From: Pleodorina starrii
Lineage: Eukaryota; Chlorophyta; Chlorophyceae; Chlamydomonadales; Volvocaceae
Reading direction: 5' to 3'
DNA length: 64,000 nucleotides
Assembly (NCBI GenBank): GCA_030267565.1
Contig: BRXU01000023.1
Coordinates: 1,401,001-1,465,000 of the forward strand
The translations under genes were made by a program, and so were the position numbers. Positions 44,901 through 56,700 of this stretch are shown here, piece after piece (the first letter of the stretch is position 1; every line of letters begins with the position of its first letter). The notes below the pieces were generated by a model. That model was given only the letters and a program-made list of their open reading frames with translations. It ran no database searches and was not told the DNA's origin.

Positions 44901-47900
44901 GGCCAGCCCCGTAGACCGACAGGCCAGCCCCGTAGACCCACGTGCCAGACCCGTAGACCCATGGCTCAGCCGTGTAGACCCACGTGCCAGCCCCGTAGAC
45001 GCACGGGCCAGCCCCGTAGACCCACGTGCCAGACCCGTAGACCCATGGCTCAGCCCCGTAGACCCACATGCCAGACCCGTAGACCAACGGGCCAGACCCG
45101 TAGACCCACGGGCCAGCCCCGTAGACCCACGGGCCAGCCCCGTAGACCCTCGGGCCAGCCCCGTAGACCCGGATGCCAGACCCGTAGACCTGCAGGCCAG
45201 ACCAGTAGACCCACAGACCAGCCCCGTAGACCCATGGGTCAGACCCGTACACCCACAGAACAGCCCCGTAGACCCATGGCTCAGCCTCGTAGACCCACGT
45301 GCCAGACCCGTAGACCCACGGGCCAGCCCTGTAGACGCACGAGCCAGACCCGTAGACCCACGTGCCAGACCCGTAGACCCATGGATCAGCCCCGTATACC
45401 CACAGACAAGCCCCGTAGACCCACGGGCCAGCCCCGTAGACCCACGGGCCAGCCCCGTAGACCCACGGGCCAGCCCCGTAGACGCATGGGCCAGACCCGT
45501 AGACCCATGGCTCAGCCCCGTAGACCCACATGCCAGACCCGTAGACCCACGGGCCAGACCCGTAGACCCACAGAACAGCCCCGTAGACCCATGGCTCAGC
45601 ACCGTACACCCATGGCTCAGCCGTGTAGACCCACGGGCCAGCCCCGTAGACCCACGGGCCAGCCCCGTAGACCCACGAGCCAGACCCGTAGACCCACGTG
45701 CCAGACCCGTAGACCCATGGCTCAGCCCCGTAGACCCACGGGCCAGTCCCGTAGACCCACGGGCCAGCCCCGTAATCCCAGGGACCAGACCCGTAGACCC
45801 ATGGCTCAGCCCCGTAGACCATGGCTCAGCCCCGTAGACCCACGTGCCAGACCCGTAGACCCACGGGCAAGCCCCGTAGACCCACGGGCCAGACCCGTAG
45901 ACCTGCGGGCCAGACCCGTAGGCCCACAGAACAGCCCCGTAGACCCACGGGCCAGCCCCGTAGACCCACGTGCCAGACCCGTAGACCCATGGCTCAGCCC
46001 CGTAGACCTATGGCTCAGCCCCGTGGACCCACATGCCAGACCCGTAGACCAACGGGCCAGACCCGTAGACCCATGGCTCAGCCCCGTAGACTCACAGACA
46101 TGCCCCGCAGACCCACGGGCCAGCCCCGTAGACCCACGGGCCAGCCCCGTAGACCCACGGGCCAGCCCCGTAGACCCTAGGGCCAGCCCCGTAGACCCGC
46201 AGGCCAGACCCGTAGACCTGCAGGCCCGCCCCGTAGACCCACGGGCCAGCCCCGTAGACCCACGGGCCAGACCCGCAGACCCACGGGCCAGCCCCGTAGA
46301 CCCACGTGTCAGACCCGTAGACCCATGGCTCAGCCCCGTAGACCCTCGTGCCAGCCCCGTAGACCCACCGGCCAGCCCCGTAGACCCACGGGCCAGCCCC
46401 GTAGACACAGGGGCCAGGCCCGTAGACCGATGGCTCAGCCCCGTAGACCCATGGCTCAGCCCCGCAGACCCACGTGTCAGACCCGTAGACCGATGGCTCA
46501 GCCCCGTAGACCCTCGTGCCAGCCCCGTAGACCCAAGGGCCAGCCCCGTAGACCGACAGGCCAGCCCCGTAGATCCACGTGCCAGACCCGTAGACCCACG
46601 TGCCAGACCCGTCGACCCATAAATCAGCACCGTAGACCCACGTGCCAGACCCGTAGACCCAGGGGGGCCAGACCCGTAGACCCATGGCTCAGCCCCGTAG
46701 ACCCATGGCTCAGCCCCGTAGACCCACGTGCCAGCCCCGTATAACGACAGGCCAGCCCCGTAGACCCACGGGTTAAACCCGTAGACCCACGTGCCAGACC
46801 CGTAGACCCACGGGCCAGCCCCGTAGACCCACGAGCCAGCCCCGTAGATGCACGGGCAAGACCCGTAGACCGATGGCTCAGCCCCGTAGACCCACGTGCC
46901 AGACCCGTAGACCCACGGGCAAGCCCCGTAGACCCACGGGCCAGCCCCGTAGACCTGCGGGCCAGACCCGTAGGCCCATGGCTCAGCCCCGTAGACCTAT
47001 GGCTCAGCCCCGTGGACCCACATGCCAGACCCGTAGACCAACGGGCCAGACCCGTAGACCCATGGCTCAGCCCCGTAGACTCACAGACATGCCCCGCAGA
47101 CCCACGGGCCAGCCCCGTAGACCCACGGGCCAGCCCCGTAGACCCACGGGCCAGCCCCGTAGACCCTAGGGCCAGCCCCGTAGACCCGCAGGCCAGACCC
47201 GTAGACCTGCAGGCCCGCCCCGTAGACCCACGGGCCAGCCCCGTAGACCCACGGGCCAGACCCGCAGACCCACGGGCCAGCCCCGTAGACCCACGTGTCA
47301 GACCCGTAGACCCATGGCTCAGCCCCGTAGACCCTCGTGCCAGCCCCGTAGACCCACCGGCCAGCCCCGTAGACCCACGGGCCAGCCCCGTAGACACAGG
47401 GGCCAGGCCCGTAGACCGATGGCTCAGCCCCGTAGACCCATGGCTCAGCCCCGCAGACCCACGTGTCAGACCCGTAGACCGATGGCTCAGCCCCGTAGAC
47501 CCTCGTGCCAGCCCCGTAGACCCAAGGGCCAGCCCCGTAGACCGACAGGCCAGCCCCGTAGATCCACGTGCCAGACCCGTAGACCCACGTGCCAGACCCG
47601 TCGACCCATAAATCAGCACCGTAGACCCACGTGCCAGACCCGTAGACCCAGGGGGGCCAGACCCGTAGACCCATGGCTCAGCCCCGTAGACCCATGGCTC
47701 AGCCCCGTAGACCCACGTGCCAGCCCCGTATAACGACAGGCCAGCCCCGTAGACCCACGGGTTAAACCCGTAGACCCACGTGCCAGACCCGTAGACCCAC
47801 GGGCCAGCCCCGTAGACCCACGAGCCAGCCCCGTAGATGCACGGGCAAGACCCGTAGACCGATGGCTCAGCCCCGTAGACCCACGTGCCAGACCCGTAGA

Positions 47901-48490
47901 CCCACGGGCAAGCCCCGTAGACCCACGGGCCAGACCCGTAGACCTGCGGGCCAGACCCGTAGGCCCACAGAACAGCCCCGTAGACCCACGGGCCAGCCCC
48001 GTAGACCCACGTGCCAGACCCGTAGACCCATGGCTCAGCCCCGTAGACCTATGGCTCAGCCCCGTGGACCCACATGCCAGACCCGTAGACCAACGGGCCA
48101 GACCCGTAGACCCATGGCTCAGCCCCGTAGACTCACAGACATGCCCCGCAGACCCACGGGCCAGCCCCGTAGACCCACGGGCCAGCCCCGTAGACCCACG
48201 GGCCAGCCCCGTAGACCCTAGGGCCAGCCCCGTAGACCCGCAGGCCAGACCCGTAGACCTGCAGGCCCGCCCCGTAGACCCACGGGCCAGCCCCGTAGAC
48301 CCACGGGCCAGACCCGCAGACCCACGGGCCAGCCCCGTAGACCCACGTGTCAGACCCGTAGACCCATGGCTCAGCCCCGTAGACCCTCGTGCCAGCCCCG
48401 TAGACCCACCGGCCAGCCCCGTAGACCCACGGGCCAGCCCCGTAGACACAGGGGCCAGGCCCGTAGACCGATGGCTCAGCCCCGTAGACC

Positions 48491-51400
48491 TGTCACGACA
48501 CACAGCGTAATTGACACAGCGTGTCAAAAGCCTGGATTGTACGGTCTACACCAGGAAACCCCTCCTCGGTCAAGGAGGGGGGAATGCCGCGGAATCTACT
48601 CCGGAAGACGGGATCTGAGTGCCGTCACTCCGGCGATCACTGCCTGAGCGGGAGCTGAGTGCCGCTCATGATCCAAGTACGGCAGGATCCCTAAGCCCGG
48701 CTACGATAGAAAGGCCCGGTCAGGCCTGCCCAACAAGCTCGAGTCACCTTTACCAGTCTGCAGTACGATTGCAGATTTCCTTGGCCGCTAGATTCAGTCA
48801 TGTATGGGGGGAGTTGCGGGAACCCCGTCTAGCGGTACGCGGCGTGGGTTCGAATCACACGGCCGGCCACTGGTGAGGTGTTCCCCACGAAAAACCCAGT
48901 TCGGGGTTTCTGGTGTGGGGGGGTTGGGCGCGGAGCACTACCCGATGTGCCAGAGACGCAGTGTGTCGTGACAGCTGTCACGACACACAGCGTAATTGAC
49001 ACAGCGTGTCAAAAGCCTGGATTGTATGATCTACACCAGGAAACCCCTCCTCGGTCAAGGATGGGGGAACGCCGCGGAATCTACTCCGGAAGACGGGATC
49101 TGAGTGCCGTCACTCCGGCGATCACTGCCTGAGCGGGAGCTGAGTGCCGCTCATGATCCAAGTACGGCAGGATCCCTAAGCCCGGCTATGATAGAAAGGC
49201 CCGGTCAGGCCTGCCCAACAAGCTCGAGTCACCTTTACCAGTCTGCAGTACGATTGCAGATGTCCTTGGCCGCTAGATTCAGTCATATATGGGGGGAGTT
49301 GCGGGAACCCCGTCTAGCGGTACGCGGCGTGGGTTCGAATCACACGGCCGGCCACTGGTGAGGTGTTCCCCGCGAAAAACCCAGTTCGGGGTTTCTGGTG
49401 TGGGGGGGTTGGGCGCGGAGCACTACCCGATGTGCCAGAGACGCAGTGTGTCGTGACAGCTGTCACGACACACAGCGTAATTGACACAGCGTGTCGAAAG
49501 CCTGGATTGTACGGTCTACACCAGGAAACCCCTCCTCGGTCAAGGAGGGGGGAATGCCGCGGAATCTACTCCGGAAGACGGGATCTGAGTGCCGTCACTC
49601 CGGCGATCACTGCCTGAGCGGGAGCTGAGTGCCGCTCATGATCCAAGTACGGCAGGATCCCTAAGCCCGGCTATGATAGAAAGGCCCGGTCAGGCCTGCC
49701 CAACAAGCTCGAGTCACCTTTACCAGTCTGCAGTACGATTGCAGATGTCCTTGGCCGCTAGATTCAGTCATATATGGGGGGAGTTGCGAGAACCCCGTCT
49801 AGCGGTACGCGGCGTGGGTTCGAATCACACGGCCGGCCACTGGTGAGGTGTTCCCCACGAAAAACCCAGTTCGGGGTTTCTGGTGTGGGGGGGTTGGGCG
49901 CGGAGCACTACCCGATGTGCCAGAGACGCAGTGTGTCGTGACAGCTGTCACGACACACAGCGTAATTGACACAGCGTGTCAAAAGCCTGGATTGTATGAT
50001 CTACACCAGGAAACCCCTCCTCGGTCAAGGATGGGGGAACGCCGCGGAATCTACTCCGGAAGACGGGATCTGAGTGCCGTCACTCCGGCGATCACTGCCT
50101 GAGCGGGAGCTGAGTGCCGCTCATGATCCAAGTACGGCAGGATCCCTAAGCCCGGCTATGATAGAAAGGCCCGGTCAGGCCTGCCCAACAAGCTCGAGTC
50201 ACCTTTACCAGTCTGCAGTACGATTGCAGATGTCCTTGGCCGCTAGATTCAGTCATATATGGGGGGAGTTGCGGGAACCCCGTCTAGCGGTACGCGGCGT
50301 GGGTTCGAATCACACGGCCGGCCACTGGTGAGGAGTTCCCCGCGAAAAACCCAGTTCGGGGTTTCTGGTGTGGGGGGGTTGGGCGCGGAGCACTACCCGA
50401 TGTGCCAGAGACGCAGTGTGTCGTGACAGCTGTCACGACACACAGCGTAATTGACACAGCGTGTCAAAAGCCTGGATTGTACGGTCTACACCAGGAAACC
50501 CCTCCTCGGTCAAGGAGGGGGGAATGCCGCGGAATCTACTCCGGAAGACGGGATCTGAGTGCCGTCACTCCGGCGATCACTGCCTGAGCGGGAGCTGAGT
50601 GCCGCTCATGATCCAAGTACGGCAGGATCCCTAAGCCCGGCTATGATAGAAAGGCCCGGTCAGGCCTGCCCAACAAGCTCGAGTCACCTTTACCAGTCTG
50701 CAGTACGATTGCAGATGTCCTTGGCCGCTAGATTCAGTCATATATGGGGGGAGTTGCGAGAACCCCGTCTAGCGGTACGCGGCGTGGGTTCGAATCACAC
50801 GGCCGGCCACTGGTGAGGTGTTCCCCACGAAAAACCCAGTTCGGGGTTTCTGGTGTGGGGGGGTTGGGCGCGGAGCTCTACCCGATGTGCCAGAGACGCA
50901 GTGTGTCGTGACAGCTGTCACGACACACTGCGTAATTGACACAGCGTGTCAAAAGCCTGGATTGTACGGTCTACACCAGGAAAACCCTCCTCGGTCAAGG
51001 ATGGGGGAACGCCGCGGAATCTACTCCGGAAGACGGGATCTGAGTGCCGTCACTCCGGCGATCACTGCCTGAGCGGGAGCTGAGTGCCGCTCATGATCCA
51101 AGTACGGCAGGATCCCTAAGCCCGGCTATGATAGAAAGGCCCGGTCAGGCCTGCCCAACAAGCTCGAGTCACCTTTACCAGTCTGCAGTACGATTGCAGA
51201 TGTCCTTGGCCGCTAGATTCAGTCATATATGGGGGGAGTTGCGAGAACCCCGTCTAGCGGTACGCGGCGTGGGTTCGAATCACACGGCCGGCCACTGGTG
51301 AGGTGTTCCCGACGAAAAACCCAGTTCGGGGTTTCTGGTGTGGGGGGGTTGGGCGCGGAGCTCTACCCGATGTGCCAGAGACGCAGTGTGTCGTGACAGC

Positions 51401-51842
51401 TGTCACGACACACTGCGTAATTGACACAGCGTGTCAAAAGCCTGGATTGTACGGTCTACACCAGGAAAACCCTCCTCGGTCAAGGAGGGGGAAATGCCGC
51501 GGAATCTACTCCGGAAGACGGGATCTGAGTGCCGTCACTCCGGCGATCACTGCCTGAGCGGGAGCTGAGTGCCGCTCATGATCCAAGTACGGCAGGATCC
51601 CTAAGCCCGGCTATGATAGAAAGGCCCGGTCAGGCCTGCCCAACAAGCTCGAGTCACCTTTACCAGTCTGCAGTACGATTGCAGATGTCCTTGGCCGCTA
51701 GATTCAGTCATATATGGGGGGAGTTGCGAGAACCCCGTCTAGCGGTACGCGGCGTGGGTTCGAATCACACGGCCGGCCACTGGTGAGGTGTTCCCCGCGA
51801 CAAACCGGAAGAGACGTGCCAGAGACGCAGTGTGTCGTGACA
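48491..51842 (+). repeat. Tandem array of seven 485-bp units with terminal inverted repeats
   Basis: Units start at 48491, 48976, 49461, 49946, 50431, 50916 and 51401; the last is 442 bp because of a deletion near its right end. Each starts TGTCACGACACAC and ends GTGTGTCGTGACA, with GC between units. The array is flanked by GACC on both sides (48487-48490 and 51843-51846), where an uninterrupted unit has it once. The unit carries a tRNA-like 3' segment with B-box GGTTCGAATCAC. Short open frames (such as MPSLRRSLPERELSAAHDPS and MFPTKNPVRGFWCGGVGRG) repeat with the unit and show no recognisable domain, so no gene is claimed. Confidence 0.9.
50898..50931. repeat. Perfect 34-bp palindrome at a unit junction
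   Basis: GCAGTGTGTCGTGACAG followed by its exact reverse complement, formed by the right inverted repeat of one 485-bp unit and the left one of the next. The junction at 51383-51416 is also perfect. The other junctions have one A/T mismatch pair. Confidence 0.9.
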
Positions 51843-51846
51843 GACC

Positions 51847-53735
51847 CATGGCTCAGCCCCGCAGACCCACGTGTCAGACCCGTAGACCGATGGCTCAGCC
51901 CCGTAGACCCTCGTGCCAGCCCCGTAGACCCAAGGGCCAGCCCCGTAGACCGACAGGCCAGCCCCGTAGATCCACGTGCCAGACCCGTAGACCCACGTGC
52001 CAGACCCGTCGACCCATAAATCAGCACCGTAGACCCACGTGCCAGACCCGTAGACCCAGGGGGGCCAGACCCGTAGACCCATGGCTCAGCCCCGTAGACC
52101 CATGGCTCAGCCCCGTAGACCCACGTGCCAGCCCCGTATAACGACAGGCCAGCCCCGTAGACCCACGGGTTAAACCCGTAGACCCACGTGCCAGACCCGT
52201 AGACCCACGGGCCAGCCCCGTAGACCCACGAGCCAGCCCCGTAGATGCACGGGCAAGACCCGTAGACCGATGGCTCAGCCCCGTAGACCCACGTGCAAGA
52301 CCCGTAGACCCATGGCTCAGCCTCGTAGACCCGCAGGCCAGACCCGTAGACCTGCAGGCCAGACCCGTAGACCCACAGACCAGCCCCGTAGACCCACGGG
52401 CCAGACCCGTAGAACCACAGAACAGCCCCGTAGACCCATGGCACAGCCACGTAGACCCACGTGCCAGAAGACCCACGGGCCAGCCCCGTAGACCGACAGT
52501 TCAGCCACGTAGACCCACGTGCCAGACCCGTAGACCCACGTGCCAGACCCGTAGACCCATGGCTCTGCCCCGTAGACCCATGGGCCAGCCGCGTAGACCC
52601 ACGTGCCAGCCCCGTAGACGCACGGGCCAGACCCGTAGACCCATGGCTCAGCCTCGTAGACACACGGGCAAGCCCCGTAGACCCACGTGCCAGACCCGTA
52701 GACCAGCGTGCCAGACCCGTACACCCATGGCTCAGCCCCGTAGACCCACGGGCCAGCCCCGTAGAGCCGCAGGCCAGACCCGTAGACCCACAGGCCAGCC
52801 CCGTAGAGCCGCAGGCCAGACCCGTAGACCCACGGGCCAGACCCGTAGACCCACAGAACAGCCCCGTAGACCCATGGCTCAGCCTAGTAGACCCACGTGC
52901 CCGACCCGTAGACCCACGGGCCAGCCCCGTAGACCGACAGGCCAGCCCCGTAGACCCACGTGCCAGACCCGTAGACCCATGGCTCAGCCGTGTAGACCCA
53001 TCGCTCAGCCCCGTAGACCCACGGGCCAGCCCCGTAGACCCACGGGCCAGCCCCGTAGACGCACGGGCCAGACCCGTAGACCCATGGCTCAGCCTCGTAG
53101 ACCCACGGGCTAGCCCCGTAGACCCACGTGCAAGACCCGTAGACCCACGTGCCAGACCCGTAGACCCATGGCTCAGCCCCGTTGAACCACATGCCAGACC
53201 CGTAGACCGACGGGCCAGCCCCGTAGACCCACGGCTCAGCCCCGTAGACCAACGGGCCAGCCCCGTAGCCCCATGGCTCAGCCCCGGGAGCCTCCGGGTG
53301 CCTCCGGGGGCTCAGCCCCCTAGACCCTCGTGCCAGCCCCGTAGACCCAAGGGCCAGCCCCGTAGACCGACAGGCCAGCCCCGTAGATCCACGTGCCAGA
53401 CCCGTAGACCCACGTGCCAGACCCGTAGACCCATGGCTCAGCCGTGTAGACCCACGGGCCAGCCCCGTAGACCCACGGGCCAGCCCCGTAGACCCACGTG
53501 CCAGCCCCGTAGACCCGCGTGCCCGTCCCGTAGACCCACGGGCCAGCCCCGTAGACCGACAGGCCAGCCCCATAGACCTACGTGCCAGACCCGTAGACCC
53601 AAGGGCCAGCCCCGTAGACCCAGGGGCCAGACCCGTAGACCCACGGGCCAGCCCCGTTAACTTACATGCTTGACCCGTAGACCCATGGCTCAGCCCCATA
53701 GACCCACATGCCAGACCCGTAGACCCACGGGCCAG
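51847..53735. repeat. 21-bp minisatellite, right part
   Basis: Continuation of the 18.5-48.5 kb array in the same orientation, about 90 units. It includes a further 10-bp-family seed at 53283-53312. Confidence 0.95.
53283..53312. repeat. Seed of the 10-bp GGGGGCCTCC family
   Basis: GGGAGCCTCC, GGGTGCCTCC and GGGGGCTCAG between 21-bp units, directly preceding the region where the 10-bp family becomes dominant. The right flank (CAGCCCCCTAGACCCTCGTG) is the same as at the right borders of the big 10-bp blocks. Confidence 0.85.
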
Positions 53736-56700
53736 CCTCCGGGGGCCTCCGGGGGCCTCCGGGGCCTCCTGGGGGCCTTCGGGGGCCTCCGGGGGCCTCC
53801 GGGGGCCTTCGGGGGCCTCCGGGGGCCTCCGGGGGCCTCCGGGGGCCTCCGGGGGCCTCCGGGGGCCTCCGGGGGCCTCCGGGGGCCTCCGGGGGCCGCC
53901 GGGGCCTCCTGGGGGCCTTCGGGGGCCTGCGGGGGCCTTAGGGGGCCTCGGGGGCCTCCGGGGGCCTTCGGGGACCGACGGGGGCCTCCGGGGGCCTCCG
54001 GGGGCCTTCGGGGACCGACGGGGGCCTCCGGGGGCCTCCGGGGGCCTCCGGGGGCCTTCGGGGACCGACGGGGGCCTCCGGGGGCCTCGGGGGGCCTTCG
54101 GGGGCCTCCGGCGCCTTCGGGGGCCTCGGGGGGCCTCCGGGGGCCTCCGGGGGCCTCCGGGGGCCTTCAGGGGCTACCAGGGGCCTCCGGGAACCGTCGG
54201 GGGCCTTTGGGGGCCTTCGGGGGCCATCGGGGGCCTCCGAAGGCCTCCGGGAACCTTCGGGGGCATCCGGGGGCCTTTGGGGGCCTCCGGGGGCCTTTGG
54301 GGGCCTCCGGGGGCCTTTGGGGGCCTCCGGGGGCCTCCGGGGGCCTCCGGGGGCCTCCGGGGGCCTCCGGGGCCTCCGGGGGCCTCCAGGGGCCTTCGGG
54401 GGCCTGCGGGGGCCTTAGGGGGCCTCGGGGGCCTCCGGGGGCCTTCGGGGACCGACGGGGGCCTCCGGGGGCCTCCGGGGGCCTCCGGGGGCCTTCGGGG
54501 ACCGACGGGGGCCTCCGGGGGCCTCGGGGGGCCTTCGGGGGCCTCCGGCGCCTTCGGGGGCCTCGGGGGGCCTCCGGGGGCCTCCGGGGGCCTCCGGGGG
54601 CCTCCGGGGGCCTTCAGGGGCTACCAGGGGCCTCCGGGAACCGTCGGGGGCCTTTGGGGGCCTTCGGGGGCCATCGGGGGCCTCCGAAGGCCTCCGGGAA
54701 CCTTCGGGGGCATCCGGGGGCCTTTGGGGGCCTCCGGGGGCCTTTGGGGGCCTCCGGGGGCCTTTGGGGGCCTCCGGGGGCTCAGCCCCCTAGACCCTCG
54801 TGCCAGCCCCGTAGACCCAAGGGCCAGCCCCGTAGACCGACAGGCCAGCCCCGTAGATCCACGTGCCAGACCCGTAGACCCACGTGCCAGACCCGTAGAC
54901 CCATGGCTCAGCCGTGTAGACCCACGGGCCAGCCCCGTAGACCCACGGGCCAGCCCCGTAGACCCACGTGCCAGACCCGTAGACCCATGGCTCAGCCGTG
55001 TAGACCCACGGGCCAGCCCCGTAGACCCACGGGCCAGCCCCGTAGACCCACGTGCCAGCCCCGTAGACCCGCGTGCCCGTCCCGTAGACCCACGGGCCAG
55101 CCCCGTAGACCGACAGGCCAGCCCCATAGACCTACGTGCCAGACCCGTAGACCCAAGGGCCAGCCCCGTAGACCCAGGGGCCAGACCCGTAGACCCACGG
55201 GCCAGCCCCGTTAACTTACATGCTTGACCCGTAGACCCATGGCTCAGCCCCATAGACCCACATGCCAGACCCGTAGACCCACGGGCCAGCCTCCGGGGGC
55301 CTCCGGGGGCCTCCGGGGCCTCCTGGGGGCCTTCGGGGGCCTCCGGGGGCCTCCGGGGGCCTTCGGGGGCCTCCGGGGGCCTCCGGGGGCCTCCGGGGGC
55401 CTCCGGGGGCCTCCGGGGGCCTCCGGGGGCCTCCGGGGGCCTCCGGGGGCCGCCGGGGCCTCCTGGGGGCCTTCGGGGGCCTGCGGGGGCCTTAGGGGGC
55501 CTCGGGGGCCTCCGGGGGCCTTCGGGGACCGACGGGGGCCTCCGGGGGCCTCCGGGGGCCTTCGGGGACCGACGGGGGCCTCCGGGGGCCTCCGGGGGCC
55601 TCCGGGGGCCTTCGGGGACCGACGGGGGCCTCCGGGGGCCTCGGGGGGCCTTCGGGGGCCTCCGGCGCCTTCGGGGGCCTCGGGGGGCCTCCGGGGGCCT
55701 CCGGGGGCCTCCGGGGGCCTTCAGGGGCTACCAGGGGCCTCCGGGAACCGTCGGGGGCCTTTGGGGGCCTTCGGGGGCCATCGGGGGCCTCCGAAGGCCT
55801 CCGGGAACCTTCGGGGGCATCCGGGGGCCTTTGGGGGCCTCCGGGGGCCTTTGGGGGCCTCCGGGGGCCTTTGGGGGCCTCCGGGGGCCTCCGGGGGCCT
55901 CCGGGGGCCTCCGGGGGCCTCCGGGGCCTCCGGGGGCCTCCAGGGGCCTTCGGGGGCCTGCGGGGGCCTTAGGGGGCCTCGGGGGCCTCCGGGGGCCTTC
56001 GGGGACCGACGGGGGCCTCCGGGGGCCTCCGGGGGCCTCCGGGGGCCTTCGGGGACCGACGGGGGCCTCCGGGGGCCTCGGGGGGCCTTCGGGGGCCTCC
56101 GGCGCCTTCGGGGGCCTCGGGGGGCCTCGGGGGGCCTCCGGGGGCCTCCGGGGGCCTCCGGGGGCCTCCGGGGGCCTTCAGGGGCTACCAGGGGCCTCCG
56201 GGAACCGTCGGGGGCCTTTGGGGGCCTTCGGGGGCCATCGGGGGCCTCCGAAGGCCTCCGGGAACCTTCGGGGGCATCCGGGGGCCTTTGGGGGCCTCCG
56301 GGGGCCTTTGGGGGCCTCCGGGGGCCTTTGGGGGCCTCCGGGGGCTCAGCCCCCTAGACCCTCGTGCCAGCCCCGTAGACCCAAGGGCCAGCCCCGTAGA
56401 CCGACAGGCCAGCCCCGTAGATCCACGTGCCAGACCCGTAGACCCACGTGCCAGACCCGTAGACCCATGGCTCAGCCGTGTAGACCCACGGGCCAGCCCC
56501 GTAGACCCACGGGCCAGCCCCGTAGACCCACGTGCCAGCTAGCCCCGTAGACCCGCGTGCCCGTCCCGTAGACCCACGGGCCAGCCCCGTAGACCGACAG
56601 GCCAGCCCCATAGACCTACGTGCCAGACCCGTAGACCCAAGGGCCAGCCCCGTAGACCCAGGGGCCAGACCCGTAGACCCACGGGCCAGCCCCGTTAACT

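Larger units (their letters stand above)
18544..48490. repeat. 21-bp minisatellite array (about 30 kb)
   Basis: Tandem units of the form CCGTAGACCCA plus a variable segment. Common 21-mer endings are CGGGCCAGC, CGTGCCAGA, TGGCTCAGC, CAGACAAGC, CATGCCAGA, CGAGCCAGA and CAGAACAGC. Dividing length by 21, after removing two inserts, gives about 1,380 units. One plus frame contains TAG in nearly every unit; the other two plus frames and all three minus frames are open, which creates spurious proteins (GLARGST, WVYGAGP, RRPTGQP, VDPRASP repeats). Blocks of 0.8-2.1 kb recur in identical order (higher-order structure). Left border: truncated LINE. Right border: 485-bp TIR array. Confidence 0.97.

Noticed and set aside
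48619..51786. Repeated 84-85 codon frames in the 485-bp units
   Set aside because: They recur in each unit simply because the unit does. They overlap one another in two frames, contain the tRNA-like segment, and have no recognisable domain or codon-level conservation that I can judge.
18544..53735. CRISPR array
   Set aside because: There are no unique spacers of regular length between repeats; units are contiguous 21-mers with recurring variants, there are no cas genes, and the context is eukaryotic.
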